Source of the DNA: Arthrobacter sp. ISL-95
GTDB lineage: Bacteria > Actinomycetota > Actinomycetes > Actinomycetales > Micrococcaceae
Reading direction: 5' to 3'
NCBI RefSeq assembly: GCF_018613695.1
Contig: NZ_JAGGPR010000014.1
Location: 39,582 to 103,581 of the forward strand
Length of the DNA: 64,000 nucleotides
A model generated the notes under the pieces. The model made no database searches and was not told the DNA's origin. It saw only the letters and a list, made by a program, of their open reading frames with translations. Numbering within the stretch: the stretch's first letter is position 1; every line of letters begins with the position of its first letter. The position numbers and the translations under genes were made by a program. Positions 16,320 through 25,367 of the stretch are shown here, piece after piece.

Positions 16320-16547
16320 ATGGAGCCCACTTCAGCCATCCTTCTAGTGCTAATCGGCGTGGTTGTCTGGCTCGCGGGCACCATCCTGCCACTGGCCTTA
16401 CTCCCCTCCTCGCGTGCAGAAGAGGAGCGCAAGCCCAAGGCACGCCACCCCCGCCACCCAAGGGGTGAGCCGCGCGCCGTCCACCGGTTCCGGCCATCCT
16501 CATTGAGGGTCCATTCGGCGCACCGCACGCGGCCACACAGCGCTTAG
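16320..16547 (+). CDS. Small single-helix membrane protein
   Basis: A 75-residue frame starts MEPTSAILLVLIGVVVWLAG, a clear single membrane helix, followed by a short acidic stretch (SRAEEERK) and an Arg/His/Pro-rich tail. It resembles the short phage-shock or DUF-type membrane proteins common in actinobacteria, but no family was identified. The basic tail may be disordered or partly spurious. No strong ribosome-binding site is seen. Confidence 0.4.
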   Translation: MEPTSAILLVLIGVVVWLAGTILPLALLPSSRAEEERKPKARHPRHPRGEPRAVHRFRPSSLRVHSAHRTRPHSA

Positions 16548-16562
16548 TACGGGGTTCGCCGC

Positions 16563-18122
16563 CTATAGAGGGTTGCCAAACTCGCGAATGCTGATCCGGG
16601 TGAAGTTTGCTGAACCACCATCCGCATAGAGTGAAAGCCCGGTGTCGCCCTCCAGGAAATGGACCTGCTGTGAAATCACCGTGTGACCCGAATTAATAAA
16701 CACCTCGACGCTCTGAGTGTCCACAAAGATGCGCAGGTGGACTGACCGCGCATTGGCATCGATAGGCGCAGCAGCCCGAGTGTACGGCACCAGAGAGTAT
16801 CCACTCTGGTCCGACGGCGCGCGGTCGACGTACAACTCATCGCCATACTTGCCGATATTCGTGAGGCGGAAGCCATCCGGGGAGCGGCCAACAGATACCC
16901 CGACGTTCGTGGCGTTGGTCCATGAAATGTCGAGCTCAAGCTCGTAAGCACGGCCGCTCCATGGCAGTACCACGCTGCCGTTAACCGTGCGGTCGGGCAG
17001 GGTGGTAGTTGCTGTCGCATAATCCCGCAATGCGCCAACCGGGGAGCTGATCAAGCTGTACCAACCTCCTGATTGACGTTCCAGCCGCAGTTCACGCGTT
17101 ATGGAATTCTGCCCGTTATACCCGTCGGATACATCTGTCGGCACGTCGCGGGCAGCGTACTTCCAGTTGTTCATCCACGCGATAGCCAGGCGCTTCGTTT
17201 CGGGCGCATCAACCGACGGCCACGTCACGGCGGCATACCAGTCCCAGCCCCAGTCGAGCCACTGCGGAGTGAGGTCGTCGGCAATGAACGCCGTGCCGTT
17301 CCAGCTACCCGTCCAATACGCAAAGGTCATGGGCAAATCGATACTGTAGGCGTCCATGCTCGCACCGAACACCCAATGCCGGATGCCGTCGTCGGCCGTC
17401 ATTTCGAACAGATCCAGACACTCGATTCCGCCCAGGGCGTGGTTCGGGTAGTCGAAGTTCGATTTCCAGCTCCAATCCCGCAGGTTTGCCGAAGAGTAAA
17501 AGGCTGCGTAGCGCGCCCGTCCGATCACACACACCCACTCATTGCGTGCAGCATCCCAGTGGATCTTCGGGTCGCGGAACCACTCTGCGTTCTCAATCTC
17601 AGCTTGGGTGCTGGCAGTTCGTCCGTCGGTGTTGACGATCACCGGCTCCGGAAGCGCGGAGAACGTGTAGCCGCCATCGGTAGACCAATAGAGGTATTGC
17701 TCCTGGAACTTTCGAATGCCATCAGTTGGTTGCGTGGCAAGCGCGACTACCGCCCCCACACCGAACCCAGCGGTGTTGGCCGTGTCCACAACCGCTGATC
17801 CCGACCACACCGGGAAGTCGGGCTGCAGAGGCATCACCACACCATGGTGCGTGAAGGCCACTCCGTCACCTGTAGATGCGTGGTCCCACCCGCCCGGGCC
17901 GTTGTTCTGACCAGAGTGGAGGTAGTAGAGCTGATAGGCGCCGTTGGTATGGACGGGACGCTGCGGATCGCACAACCAGCCCGACGGCGGAGTCATGTGG
18001 TAGATGGCCCGAAGCGATGCCTGGGCATGCGCGGCTGCAGGTATGGCATTGCTCAGGAACAGCGAGATCGCGCCAACTCCTGCGCCTTGCAAGGCAGTGC
18101 GTCGAGAAATGTGATTCGTCAT
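16563..18122 (-). CDS. Exported GH32 beta-fructosidase (levanase/inulinase type)
   Basis: This 519-residue exported enzyme should split fructose from fructans or sucrose. The N-terminus has a twin-arginine signal (HISRRTALQGAGVGAIS, then an Ala-rich cleavage region near 30-35). The GH32 five-bladed propeller motifs are present: GWLCDPQRPVH near 48, where the Asp is the nucleophile (usual form WMNDPNG), WFRDPKIHWD (RDP motif) and GGIECLDLFE (EC motif with the acid/base Glu). A C-terminal beta-sandwich carries LRIFVDTQSVEVFINSG. ATG at 18122 was chosen because the Tat signal starts there. It is divergent from the GH32-ABC operon and shares its operators. Confidence 0.88.
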   Translation of the reverse strand: MTNHISRRTALQGAGVGAISLFLSNAIPAAAHAQASLRAIYHMTPPSGWLCDPQRPVHTNGAYQLYYLHSGQNNGPGGWDHASTGDGVAFTHHGVVMPLQPDFPVWSGSAVVDTANTAGFGVGAVVALATQPTDGIRKFQEQYLYWSTDGGYTFSALPEPVIVNTDGRTASTQAEIENAEWFRDPKIHWDAARNEWVCVIGRARYAAFYSSANLRDWSWKSNFDYPNHALGGIECLDLFEMTADDGIRHWVFGASMDAYSIDLPMTFAYWTGSWNGTAFIADDLTPQWLDWGWDWYAAVTWPSVDAPETKRLAIAWMNNWKYAARDVPTDVSDGYNGQNSITRELRLERQSGGWYSLISSPVGALRDYATATTTLPDRTVNGSVVLPWSGRAYELELDISWTNATNVGVSVGRSPDGFRLTNIGKYGDELYVDRAPSDQSGYSLVPYTRAAAPIDANARSVHLRIFVDTQSVEVFINSGHTVISQQVHFLEGDTGLSLYADGGSANFTRISIREFGNPL

Positions 18123-18199
18123 TGATTCGTTCCTCTCAGCGTTTGGGGCAGCAGTGCGCCAAACGTCATCCAGCGGGTGGGAAGCCGAAGCTATGCAGG

Positions 18200-18229
18200 A
18201 CACTAGCGGCAGTAGCCGAGACTGGTCAA
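18200..18229 (-). promoter_or_regulatory. Predicted promoter of the exported GH32 gene
   Basis: On the minus strand, TTGACC (18224-18229) and TAGTGT (18200-18205) are separated by 18 bases, a plausible -35/-10 pair. The first LacI-type operator overlaps the -35. Confidence 0.5.
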
Positions 18230-18240
18230 GCGTTTTAGCA
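18226..18240. promoter_or_regulatory. LacI-type operator 1 (TCAAGCGTTTTAGCA)
   Basis: A 15-base site with the central CG of LacI-family operators. Its exact reverse complement occurs at 18256-18270. It overlaps the -35 of the exported GH32 gene. Confidence 0.75.
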
Positions 18241-18255
18241 AGGGAGAAAGAAATT

Positions 18256-18270
18256 TGCTAAAACGCTTGA
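18256..18270. promoter_or_regulatory. LacI-type operator 2 (TGCTAAAACGCTTGA)
   Basis: This is the exact reverse complement of operator 1, 30 bases away, about three helical turns. It overlaps the -35 of the GH32-ABC operon. Confidence 0.75.
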
Positions 18271-18295
18271 ACAGCATGGAAATTCACGCTAACTT
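18267..18295 (+). promoter_or_regulatory. Predicted promoter of the GH32-ABC operon
   Basis: TTGAAC (18267-18272) and TAACTT (18290-18295) are spaced by 17 bases. Operators 2 and 3 bracket it, so the LacI regulator encoded at the end of the operon probably represses here. Confidence 0.55.
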
Positions 18296-18303
18296 ACGAG
18301 TGA

Positions 18304-18318
18304 TCAAACGCTTTAGCA
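18304..18318. promoter_or_regulatory. LacI-type operator 3 (TCAAACGCTTTAGCA)
   Basis: This site differs from operator 1 at two positions and lies just downstream of the predicted -10 of the GH32-ABC operon, a position suited to repression. Confidence 0.7.
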
Positions 18319-18336
18319 GAATGGACATCAGCGCAG

Positions 18337-19773
18337 ATGAAACGCTCAGTCTTCTTCCAACCAGCCGACGGCTGGGTTGGAGACCTCATCCCCTTCGAAA
18401 AGGACGGGGAGTTCTGGCTCTTCTACCTTCACGAAGACCGCTCAGACCCAAAACCGGGTACCTCATGGAATCTGGTCACCACCAAAGACCTCACCCAGTT
18501 TGAGGACCACGGCGTATCGCTGCACCACGGCAGCGAAACGGATCTGGACTTCAACGCCTACACAGGCAGCATCGTCACGGACGGGTCCGGCGTCCATCAC
18601 CTGTTCTACACCGGACAGAACCCCCGCAATCTAGGTCCTGATGGGGCGCCCCTGCAGTTGGTCATGCATGCCACGAGTACTGACGGAATGCGGACCTGGC
18701 TCAAGCACCCCGAGCACACCTTCGGCGCCCCAGCCGGCTATGAGTCCGGTGATTGGCGCGATCCCTTTGTGTTCTGGGATGACAGCAAGAACCTGTGGAG
18801 GATGCTTCTCGCGGCAAGGCACTCAACCGGGCCCGAACGCCGCCGCGGCGTCATCGCACAGTGCGTATCCCCGGACCTGATGACGTGGCAGCACACCGAA
18901 CCGTTCTGGGACCCGCGCCGCTACATCACGCACGAATGCCCGGACGTCTTTGCCTGGGGTGACTGGTGGTACATGGTGTACTCCGAGTTCTCGGAAACGT
19001 TCACCACCCGCTACCGGATGGCCAAGAGCCCCGACGGCCCGTGGATGGTGCCCGCTTTGGACAGCATCGACGGCCGCGCCTTCTACGCCTCAAAGACGGC
19101 AGAACGCGACGGGCGGCGCTTCTTCTTCGGATGGATTGCCAGCAAAGAAGGCAACACCGATCACGGGCCATGGCAGTGGGCAGGAACCATGTCCGTGCTG
19201 GAAGCCCTCCAAAACCCTGACGGGACCTTGGGATTTTCGTTCGCGGATGAACTCGTGGAGAGCTTCTGGGAAGACGTCCCGGTTTCCCTGACCGGCGCGT
19301 TGCCGGCGCGGCTCGAGGTGCCGGACGGGTACGCGGCCGTGGTGTCCGACGAGGAATTACCGCAGCAGTTTTACGCCAAAGCGGTACTGGATATCACTCC
19401 CAATACAACCGAGTGCGGTTTGCTGCTCCGCTCGAGCCACGACGGCGACCATTCCTACGTCCTGCGTCTGGAGCCCAAGCGTGGCCGGCTCGTTTTCGAC
19501 CGCTGGCCGCGCGCCATTACCGGCGATGCGCAGTGGCACGTCTCCGGGGACGTCCCTTTCGACGTCGAACTTGAGCGGCCCTGTGAGCTCACCCCTGGCG
19601 AGCACACCCTTGAGGTCATCGTCGACGGCGACACTTGCGTCGCCGTCGTCGACCGTCAAGTGGCGCTCAGCGCCAGGATCTACGACCTAACTACCGGCCG
19701 GATCGGCGTCTTCGCCGGAGAAGGAACCGTGACCCTTACCGAACTTGAGATACGCCAGCGTACCGACAACTGA
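18337..19773 (+). CDS. Cytoplasmic GH32-like glycoside hydrolase
   Basis: This 478-residue protein has no signal peptide and should act on sugars after uptake. GH32/GH68 clan features: an N-terminal blade PADGWVGDLIPFEKDGEFWL with the nucleophile Asp in G-W-V-G-D, DWRDPFVFWDDSKN near 138 (RDP motif), and THECPDVFAWGDWW near 200 (EC motif with Glu). A C-terminal sandwich domain includes VDGDTCVAVVDRQVALSARI. The nucleophile motif departs from the classic WMNDPNG, so specificity (sucrose, fructo-oligosaccharide or difructose anhydride) is open. It is first in an operon with an ABC sugar uptake system. No good ribosome-binding site precedes ATG 18337. Confidence 0.8.
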   Translation: MKRSVFFQPADGWVGDLIPFEKDGEFWLFYLHEDRSDPKPGTSWNLVTTKDLTQFEDHGVSLHHGSETDLDFNAYTGSIVTDGSGVHHLFYTGQNPRNLGPDGAPLQLVMHATSTDGMRTWLKHPEHTFGAPAGYESGDWRDPFVFWDDSKNLWRMLLAARHSTGPERRRGVIAQCVSPDLMTWQHTEPFWDPRRYITHECPDVFAWGDWWYMVYSEFSETFTTRYRMAKSPDGPWMVPALDSIDGRAFYASKTAERDGRRFFFGWIASKEGNTDHGPWQWAGTMSVLEALQNPDGTLGFSFADELVESFWEDVPVSLTGALPARLEVPDGYAAVVSDEELPQQFYAKAVLDITPNTTECGLLLRSSHDGDHSYVLRLEPKRGRLVFDRWPRAITGDAQWHVSGDVPFDVELERPCELTPGEHTLEVIVDGDTCVAVVDRQVALSARIYDLTTGRIGVFAGEGTVTLTELEIRQRTDN

Positions 19774-19819
19774 ATACCCCTCACCCCAACCTCTGTTCCA
19801 ATCAAGGGAGATTGCCGCA

Positions 19820-21157
19820 ATGAAGAAACTATTCCGTGCTGCCGCCGTCGCAGCCGCCGCCGCTTTGGCTTTGACAGCTTGTGGCGGCGGAGGTGCCGCC
19901 ACTGACCCCTCCAATGTCAGCCCCACCGGGGAGATCAAACCCCGCGAAATATCCTGGCTGCTCTCCAGGCCCGCCGACGGAGCTGTCATCAACATCATGA
20001 AAAAGCTCGCGGACGACTACGCCACGGACCACCCGGGCTTCGCACTGAACCTCATCACCACCCCGGACCGGCCCTCCTACATTCAAAAACTTGAAACCCT
20101 GGCCGCGGCCAACAAGCTGCCGGAATTGTTCGACACTGATGCCACCCCCTTCGCTCAGGAACTTGCCAAGCAAGGAAAAATGGTGGAAGCCGACAAGCTC
20201 CTGAAATCACTGGACGTCTATGACGACTACCGCCCCGGCGCACTGGACTACCAGCGTTTCGACGACGGCTCCCTGTACATGATTCCGTTCCAGTTCGAGC
20301 TCGAATTCATCTGGTACAACAAGGCATTGTTTGAAAAGGCAGGCGTTTCCGTGCCGAAGTCACTCGATGACATTCCCGCCATGTGCACTGCTCTGCGGAA
20401 TGCAGGGATCACACCTATCGCCATTGACGGTCAGGACCAGTGGCCGCTGGAACGCTATGTTGCGTACCAGCCGTTCCGTGAAGCGGGACCGGACTTCGTC
20501 CAGAAGCTGAAGAAGGGCGAGGCATCTTTTACTGACGACGCCGGACAGAAGACGGTGAAGTGGATGGCTGACCTAGGGAAGGCGAAGTGCTTCCAGGATG
20601 GATTCTCCGCGCAGGGTTACTCGGATGCGCAGAACCAGTTCACCTCGGGACAAGCTGCCATGTACAACATCGGCACCTGGGAACTCCCGAGCCTCGCCAC
20701 GGACAAGCTCAACTCCGAGGTCCGGAACGACACCGATTTCTTCACGTTGCCCACCACCGAAGGCTCGGTGACCTCCGCCAACGAGTTCGTCTCCCCCTCC
20801 GGCATTGGCATGGCAGTGAACTCCAAGACCTACGATCCGCTGGTGAGCGACTTCCTGAAGTTCGCCTTGAACAAGTACCCGGCTGAGTATGCCGCCACCG
20901 GCGCCCTCTCCCCCACCACCAACGTGCAAACTGCCATTCCCGGGAACGCGACTCCGCTGTACAAGAAAGCGCTCGAAACGGCCAACACCCTTGGGGACAA
21001 GCAAGCCATGCCGTGGGATACCCAGCTTGACCCCACCACCAACGGCCGGCTGCAGCAGGAACTCGTTCTCCTGGTCCAGGGCAACATCACGCCCGAACAG
21101 TTCACCAAGACCATGGACGACGCCATCAAGCAGAACGCCCCCAAGTTCTTCAAGTAA
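19820..21157 (+). CDS. Sugar ABC transporter substrate-binding lipoprotein
   Basis: This 445-residue extracellular binding protein of the CUT1 type delivers an oligosaccharide to the two permeases that follow. The signal peptide ends in the lipobox LALTACGGG (Cys near 22), so the mature protein is anchored to the outer face of the membrane. The body has the family's ITTPDRPSYIQKLETLAAAN and VSVPKSLDDIPAMCTALRNA blocks. GGGAG at 19805-19810 supports the ATG. Context with two GH32 enzymes suggests a fructan-derived ligand. Confidence 0.88.
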   Translation: MKKLFRAAAVAAAAALALTACGGGGAATDPSNVSPTGEIKPREISWLLSRPADGAVINIMKKLADDYATDHPGFALNLITTPDRPSYIQKLETLAAANKLPELFDTDATPFAQELAKQGKMVEADKLLKSLDVYDDYRPGALDYQRFDDGSLYMIPFQFELEFIWYNKALFEKAGVSVPKSLDDIPAMCTALRNAGITPIAIDGQDQWPLERYVAYQPFREAGPDFVQKLKKGEASFTDDAGQKTVKWMADLGKAKCFQDGFSAQGYSDAQNQFTSGQAAMYNIGTWELPSLATDKLNSEVRNDTDFFTLPTTEGSVTSANEFVSPSGIGMAVNSKTYDPLVSDFLKFALNKYPAEYAATGALSPTTNVQTAIPGNATPLYKKALETANTLGDKQAMPWDTQLDPTTNGRLQQELVLLVQGNITPEQFTKTMDDAIKQNAPKFFK

Positions 21158-21203
21158 ACCGAAGCAGCGGGGGCTCCCAAGGCCCCCGCCCGAAAGGCCC
21201 ACC

Positions 21204-22085
21204 ATGCTACCCAACAGGTCAAGGACCTCCGTCCTGGTCTTCCTGCTTCCACCCCTGCTGCTGTACTGCGCAGCCGTACTCTTCCCTATTCTTCAGTCCC
21301 TGTTCCTGAGCTTCTTCTCCTGGAACGGGATCAGCGAAATGGAGTTCGTTGGGCTCGCCAACTACGTCCGGATGCTCACCGCGGACGATATCTTCTGGAG
21401 ATCCTTTTTCAACGCACTCCTCTACCTGGCCATCTGCCTGGTGCTGCAACTCGGCGGAGCACTGGTTGTAGCCAGCCTGCTCACGTCCCTGCGTCGGGGC
21501 CGGGAACTCATCAAAACCCTGTACTTGCTGCCAGCGGTGATCTCCACCGTCGCCATTGCCTTCCTCTTTATCCGTATCTACTCCATCGACCCGGTTGGCC
21601 TGTTGAATCAGCTGCTGCATTGGGTGGGTTTGGGATCCCTTGAGCGGGCTTGGCTCTCCGACGTGAACACCGTGCTGGCAGCCGTATCCGCCCCTGAAGG
21701 CTGGCGGTTCACCGGGCTTTACATGCTCATCATCTACGCTGCTCTGATCGCCGTGCCCAAGGAACTGGAAGAAGCCGCAGTCCTGGACGGCGCCTCGAAG
21801 TGGACACTCTTCACCAAGATCCGGTTCCCCTATATACGTCCCGTATGGATCACCACCACCATCATGGCCACCACCTACGGCCTGCGCGGTTTCGATATCC
21901 CGTACCTCATGACCAATGGTGGCCCCGGGCAGTCCTCCGAGCTGCTCACCACCTATATGTACAAGACAGCCTTCACCAGCACGGACTTCGGCTACGCAAG
22001 TACCATCTCCGTCTTCATCGTGATCGAGTGCCTCGTCGCCGTCGGCCTCATCTTGTTCATGCTCAAGCGGAAGGCAGATTCATGA
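21204..22085 (+). CDS. Sugar ABC transporter permease (MalF/UgpA type)
   Basis: This 293-residue inner-membrane protein has six predicted helices. The CUT1 EAA loop is visible as ELEEAAVLDGASKWTLFTKI (near 190-210), which contacts the ATPase. Typical lead-in is FLLPPLLLYCAAVLFPI, with FVGLANYVRML after the first loop. The stop overlaps the next permease start (ATGA), so they are co-translated. No ATPase gene occurs in this operon. Confidence 0.9.
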   Translation: MLPNRSRTSVLVFLLPPLLLYCAAVLFPILQSLFLSFFSWNGISEMEFVGLANYVRMLTADDIFWRSFFNALLYLAICLVLQLGGALVVASLLTSLRRGRELIKTLYLLPAVISTVAIAFLFIRIYSIDPVGLLNQLLHWVGLGSLERAWLSDVNTVLAAVSAPEGWRFTGLYMLIIYAALIAVPKELEEAAVLDGASKWTLFTKIRFPYIRPVWITTTIMATTYGLRGFDIPYLMTNGGPGQSSELLTTYMYKTAFTSTDFGYASTISVFIVIECLVAVGLILFMLKRKADS

Positions 22086-22984
22086 TCACCCAGACAGCCC
22101 CGATTACCCCGCGCGCGTCGGCTCCGTCCTCGCCGGTTCATCAACGACGACGCCGCAAGCCGAGCCTGCACCGGACACTCTCGCGGGTCTTGATCATGCT
22201 CATCGTGATCGTCCAGGTCTACCCGCTCGCCTGGCTGTTCCTTACCAGCCTGCGGACAGAACACGACTTCGCAACCGGTGATCCGTTCGCACTTCCGAGT
22301 TCGTTAACATGGGAAAACTACGCAAGGGCCTTCGAAACGGGCGACTTGGGCCGGAACATCCTGAACAGTTTCATTGTCACCATGGGCGCCAACATCCTCA
22401 TTGTGCTGTTCGGCATGATGGCCGCCTACGCCATCCAGGTCCTCGGTTTCCGCCTGAGCCGTTTCGTCCGTGCCCTGTTCCTGATTGGAATCATTGTTCC
22501 GGTTCAGATCGCATTGGTCCCGCTGTTCATCGACTACTCCGCAGTCAACCTGCTGGACACCTACCAGTCGATGATTATCCCTTTGGCCGGTTTCGCCCTG
22601 CCGATGTCCATCTACCTTTTTTCGTCCTTCTTCGAATACATTCCGCGCGAAACCTACGAGGCAGCATCACTGGATGGGGCTGGCCCGTACAGGATTTTTG
22701 GACTGATCACCCTGCCGCTGTCACTCAACACCGTGGTCACTGTTGTCCTGGTGAACAGCATCTTCATTTGGAACGACTTCATCTTCGCCAACAGCTTTGT
22801 CCTGTCCGAGGACCTGAAGACCATTCCACTAGGCCTACAAAATTACATCGGCGCCATGGGCAAGGTGGATTGGACGGCCACTTTTGCTGCGGTGTGCGTA
22901 ACCATAACTCCCTTGCTCCTGGTCTTCCTCGTCCTGAACAAGGCCATGATTCAAGGCTTGGAAAGCGGGGCGACGAAGGGATGA
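22082..22984 (+). CDS. Sugar ABC transporter permease (MalG/UgpE type)
   Basis: This 300-residue partner of the preceding permease has six predicted helices and the EAA loop reading ETYEAASLDGAGPYRIFGLI near 190. The N-terminus is a basic cytoplasmic stretch (HQRRRRKPSLHRTLSRV) followed by the first helix. Start and stop overlap both neighbours by 4 bases. With the binding protein at 19820 it forms the membrane part of a CUT1 importer. Confidence 0.9.
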   Translation: MITQTAPITPRASAPSSPVHQRRRRKPSLHRTLSRVLIMLIVIVQVYPLAWLFLTSLRTEHDFATGDPFALPSSLTWENYARAFETGDLGRNILNSFIVTMGANILIVLFGMMAAYAIQVLGFRLSRFVRALFLIGIIVPVQIALVPLFIDYSAVNLLDTYQSMIIPLAGFALPMSIYLFSSFFEYIPRETYEAASLDGAGPYRIFGLITLPLSLNTVVTVVLVNSIFIWNDFIFANSFVLSEDLKTIPLGLQNYIGAMGKVDWTATFAAVCVTITPLLLVFLVLNKAMIQGLESGATKG

Positions 22985-24102
22985 CCACTACGGCAGACGG
23001 ATATACTCCAGACGGAGGACAGATGATTTCGCAGGAGAAAAATTCAGGCAACGCGGCCAGCCCCATAGTTCATGCCAAAGCAGACCGCGCCAATCCGGTG
23101 ACCCTCCGCGAAGTCGCTGAACTAGCCGGTGTTTCCACTGCCACGGTCTCGTTGGTCATCAACAAAAAGAAGAACGCACGCATCGCGGATGAGACACGTC
23201 AACGGGTCACGGAGGCGATCGCCCAGCTGGGCTACCGCCCAAATGCCATGGCCAAAACGTTGGTCAGCGGAACCTCAAAGTTCATTGGGTTGGTCGCCGA
23301 CGGCGTAGCCACCACGCCCTTCGCCGGCCAGATCATCCATGGGGCTCAGGACGAAGCCTGGAAACATGGTTACGCGCTCCTGATCGCCAACACCGAAGGC
23401 AACCAGGACCTCGAAAAAGACGCAATCGCCATGATGCTGGAATACAAGGTCCGCGGCATCCTGTACTCAACGTGGTTCCACCGCCCCACTGATATTCCGG
23501 AAACCCTTCGCGAGGCGGATTTTGTCCTGGTCAACTGTTTCTCCCCAGAAGCCGGTACGGCCCGCGCCGTAGTACCCGATGAGGCACAGGGAGGACAGTC
23601 CGCCACCGAGATTCTGCTCCGAGGCGGCCACCGACGAATCGCCTTCATCAACACCACCACTCCCGCTCCCGCCCGGGACGGACGACTCCAGGGCTACAGG
23701 AACGCACTGGAGGCCGCCGGAATCCCCTTCGACGCCGATTTGGTTTTGGAAGCCTACCCAGATCAGGAGGGTGGCTTCGGCGCCACCGATGAACTGCTCA
23801 AACGCAATGTCAGCGCCGTTTATTGCTACAACGACCGCATGGCAATGGGCCTCTACGACGGCCTGCGGGAAAACGGCCTCTCCATTCCGGATGACATTGC
23901 CGTGGTGGGTTTCGACAACCAGGAGGTCATCGCAGCGCACTTGCGTCCGCCCCTATCAACCGTGTCACTGCCCCATTACGAACTAGGTGCGGCGGGCGTT
24001 CGAATGCTGCTGGGCCTTGACGCTGCGCCGCTCGAGTCCGCAGTAAAGATCGCCTGCCCGGCAGTTGAGCGTGCTTCCGTTGCTGTGCACACTGCTGCCT
24101 AG
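22981..24102 (+). CDS. LacI-family transcriptional regulator of the GH32-ABC locus
   Basis: This protein of about 373 residues has a LacI helix-turn-helix after a 37-residue extension: TLREVAELAGVSTATVSLVI, then RIADETRQRVTEAIAQLGYRPN. A periplasmic-binding-like effector domain follows (FIGLVADGVATTPFAGQ...). It closes the operon and is translationally coupled to the permease (ATGA). The three operators at 18226-18318 are its likely targets, with a fructose or fructo-oligosaccharide inducer inferred. ATG 23023 behind GGAGGA is an alternative start. Confidence 0.85.
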   Translation: MTTTADGYTPDGGQMISQEKNSGNAASPIVHAKADRANPVTLREVAELAGVSTATVSLVINKKKNARIADETRQRVTEAIAQLGYRPNAMAKTLVSGTSKFIGLVADGVATTPFAGQIIHGAQDEAWKHGYALLIANTEGNQDLEKDAIAMMLEYKVRGILYSTWFHRPTDIPETLREADFVLVNCFSPEAGTARAVVPDEAQGGQSATEILLRGGHRRIAFINTTTPAPARDGRLQGYRNALEAAGIPFDADLVLEAYPDQEGGFGATDELLKRNVSAVYCYNDRMAMGLYDGLRENGLSIPDDIAVVGFDNQEVIAAHLRPPLSTVSLPHYELGAAGVRMLLGLDAAPLESAVKIACPAVERASVAVHTAA

Positions 24103-24157
24103 AAACCTCTTGACGTTGCTTGTTGCTCGACGGCGCCAAGGGGAATAGCGTTGAGGT

Positions 24158-24190
24158 GGAAGCCCAGTGGTCCCCCATCACTGGGCTTCC
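24158..24190 (+). terminator. Rho-independent terminator after the LacI gene
   Basis: A perfect 12-bp stem, GGAAGCCCAGTG (24158-24169) with CACTGGGCTTCC (24179-24190), encloses a 9-base loop. A run of T follows at about 24209-24216, a little far for a classic terminator. Confidence 0.7.
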
Positions 24191-24294
24191 CTTTGCCACC
24201 GTCAGGTCTTTTTTTGAAGCGTCCGTCATGAAGGGAGATCGAACTGATCAGCTTTCTCAGGGCGACTGATGCAGCCGATGAGTTAACCGGGATT

Positions 24295-24897
24295 GTGGGG
24301 ATCGCCGCGCAGGTAATCGAGGCCCTTGGTGAATGGGGCGTGGGCTTGCTGACGCTCTTGGAGACTATTTTTCCGCCCATACCCAGTGAGGTGATCCTCC
24401 CACTGGCCGGATTCCTTACCCAACAGGGCGGCATTAACCTGATCCTGGTGTTTGTCACCAGCACACTGGGCGCCTATGCCGGAGCGATGCTTCTCTACTG
24501 GCTGGGCTACAAGGTGGGGTTGGAGAGGTCCATCAAGCTGCTTTCAAAGCTCCCGTTGGTTGACCGCGAAGATTTCGAGAAGGCCGCCGATTGGTTCAAG
24601 CGCCACGGCAGGTCAGCCATCTTCTTTGGCAGGCTGCTACCCGGCGTGCGCAGCCTCATTTCCCTGCCGGCAGGTGCCGAACGCATGAACCTGGTGACGT
24701 TCAGCATCTTTACTGTCGCGGGGACGGGCGTATGGAATGCCCTGCTCATTGGTGCGGGAGCACTTCTCGGCAAGCAATATCACTTGGTTGATCAGTACTC
24801 TCGATTCCTCAATTACGCCGTGTACGCAGGGCTTGCCGCGTTCGTCGTGTGGCTCATCATCCGGCGGGTCAAGAAGCGCAAGGAAGGCACTCGGTAG
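24295..24897 (+). CDS. DedA-family membrane protein
   Basis: This protein of 200 residues from GTG 24295 is a SNARE-associated/DedA protein, thought to take part in lipid flipping and envelope homeostasis. Motifs: ETIFPPIPSEVILPLAGFL near residue 22, GAYAGAMLLYWLGYKVG, and RHGRSAIFFGRLLPGVRSLISLPAG near 105, carrying the conserved F-x-R-x-x-P-G-x-R. The frame is open back to 24232, and a strong AAGGGAG (24231-24237) lies 6 bases before a CTG at 24244. The true start may therefore be CTG 24244, adding 17 residues. Confidence 0.85.
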   Translation: MGIAAQVIEALGEWGVGLLTLLETIFPPIPSEVILPLAGFLTQQGGINLILVFVTSTLGAYAGAMLLYWLGYKVGLERSIKLLSKLPLVDREDFEKAADWFKRHGRSAIFFGRLLPGVRSLISLPAGAERMNLVTFSIFTVAGTGVWNALLIGAGALLGKQYHLVDQYSRFLNYAVYAGLAAFVVWLIIRRVKKRKEGTR

Positions 24898-24906
24898 CTG
24901 AGCCCT

Positions 24907-25359
24907 TCACCGGAGTCGGGCCCGAACTGTCGTTTTGTCCACCTTCAGTTCTTCCAAGAGCGCAGACACGGGGTCGTGTTCTTCGCGGTCCAGAAGCGCC
25001 ATTAGAAGGTTCGATGTCGTGATCTGCCTGGCCTTCTGATCCATTGCCTGTTTCACCATGTGTGCCATCACCTCCTTGGCGCCCGAACTGAACGGCGGCT
25101 TCCTCCCCTTTGTTGGCATCGCGGCCCCCTTGAGATTCTTGGTTTCGAGCCCGATAGCCTTCAGCGCGTCGGCATCCAACCGTGACGCTGCGTTATGCGC
25201 ATCTTCCAGGGTGATACCGAGGACCGCAGAAGGTTCCGGTTCGTGGAGCGCCCCCAAAAGCAGGTGTTCCGTTCCCAGCCGCTTATCACCCCTGCCTCGG
25301 GCTTCTTCCATGGCGTACCCCACGATCCTGCGGGTGTCGCGGGCAAATTGTTCAAACAT
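24907..25359 (-). CDS. Clp N-terminal-domain protein
   Basis: This 150-residue protein contains two Clp-N repeats and nothing else: FEQFARDTRRIVGYAMEEAR then RLGTEHLLLGALHE, and FSSGAKEVMAHMVKQAMDQ then ITTSNLLMALLDRE. Clp-N domains bind substrates or adaptors for ClpC-type unfoldases. A free-standing copy without an ATPase may act as adaptor or decoy. It follows the HTH gene by 8 bases, so the two form an operon. Confidence 0.85.
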   Translation of the reverse strand: MFEQFARDTRRIVGYAMEEARGRGDKRLGTEHLLLGALHEPEPSAVLGITLEDAHNAASRLDADALKAIGLETKNLKGAAMPTKGRKPPFSSGAKEVMAHMVKQAMDQKARQITTSNLLMALLDREEHDPVSALLEELKVDKTTVRARLR

Positions 25360-25367
25360 GACTCAAA

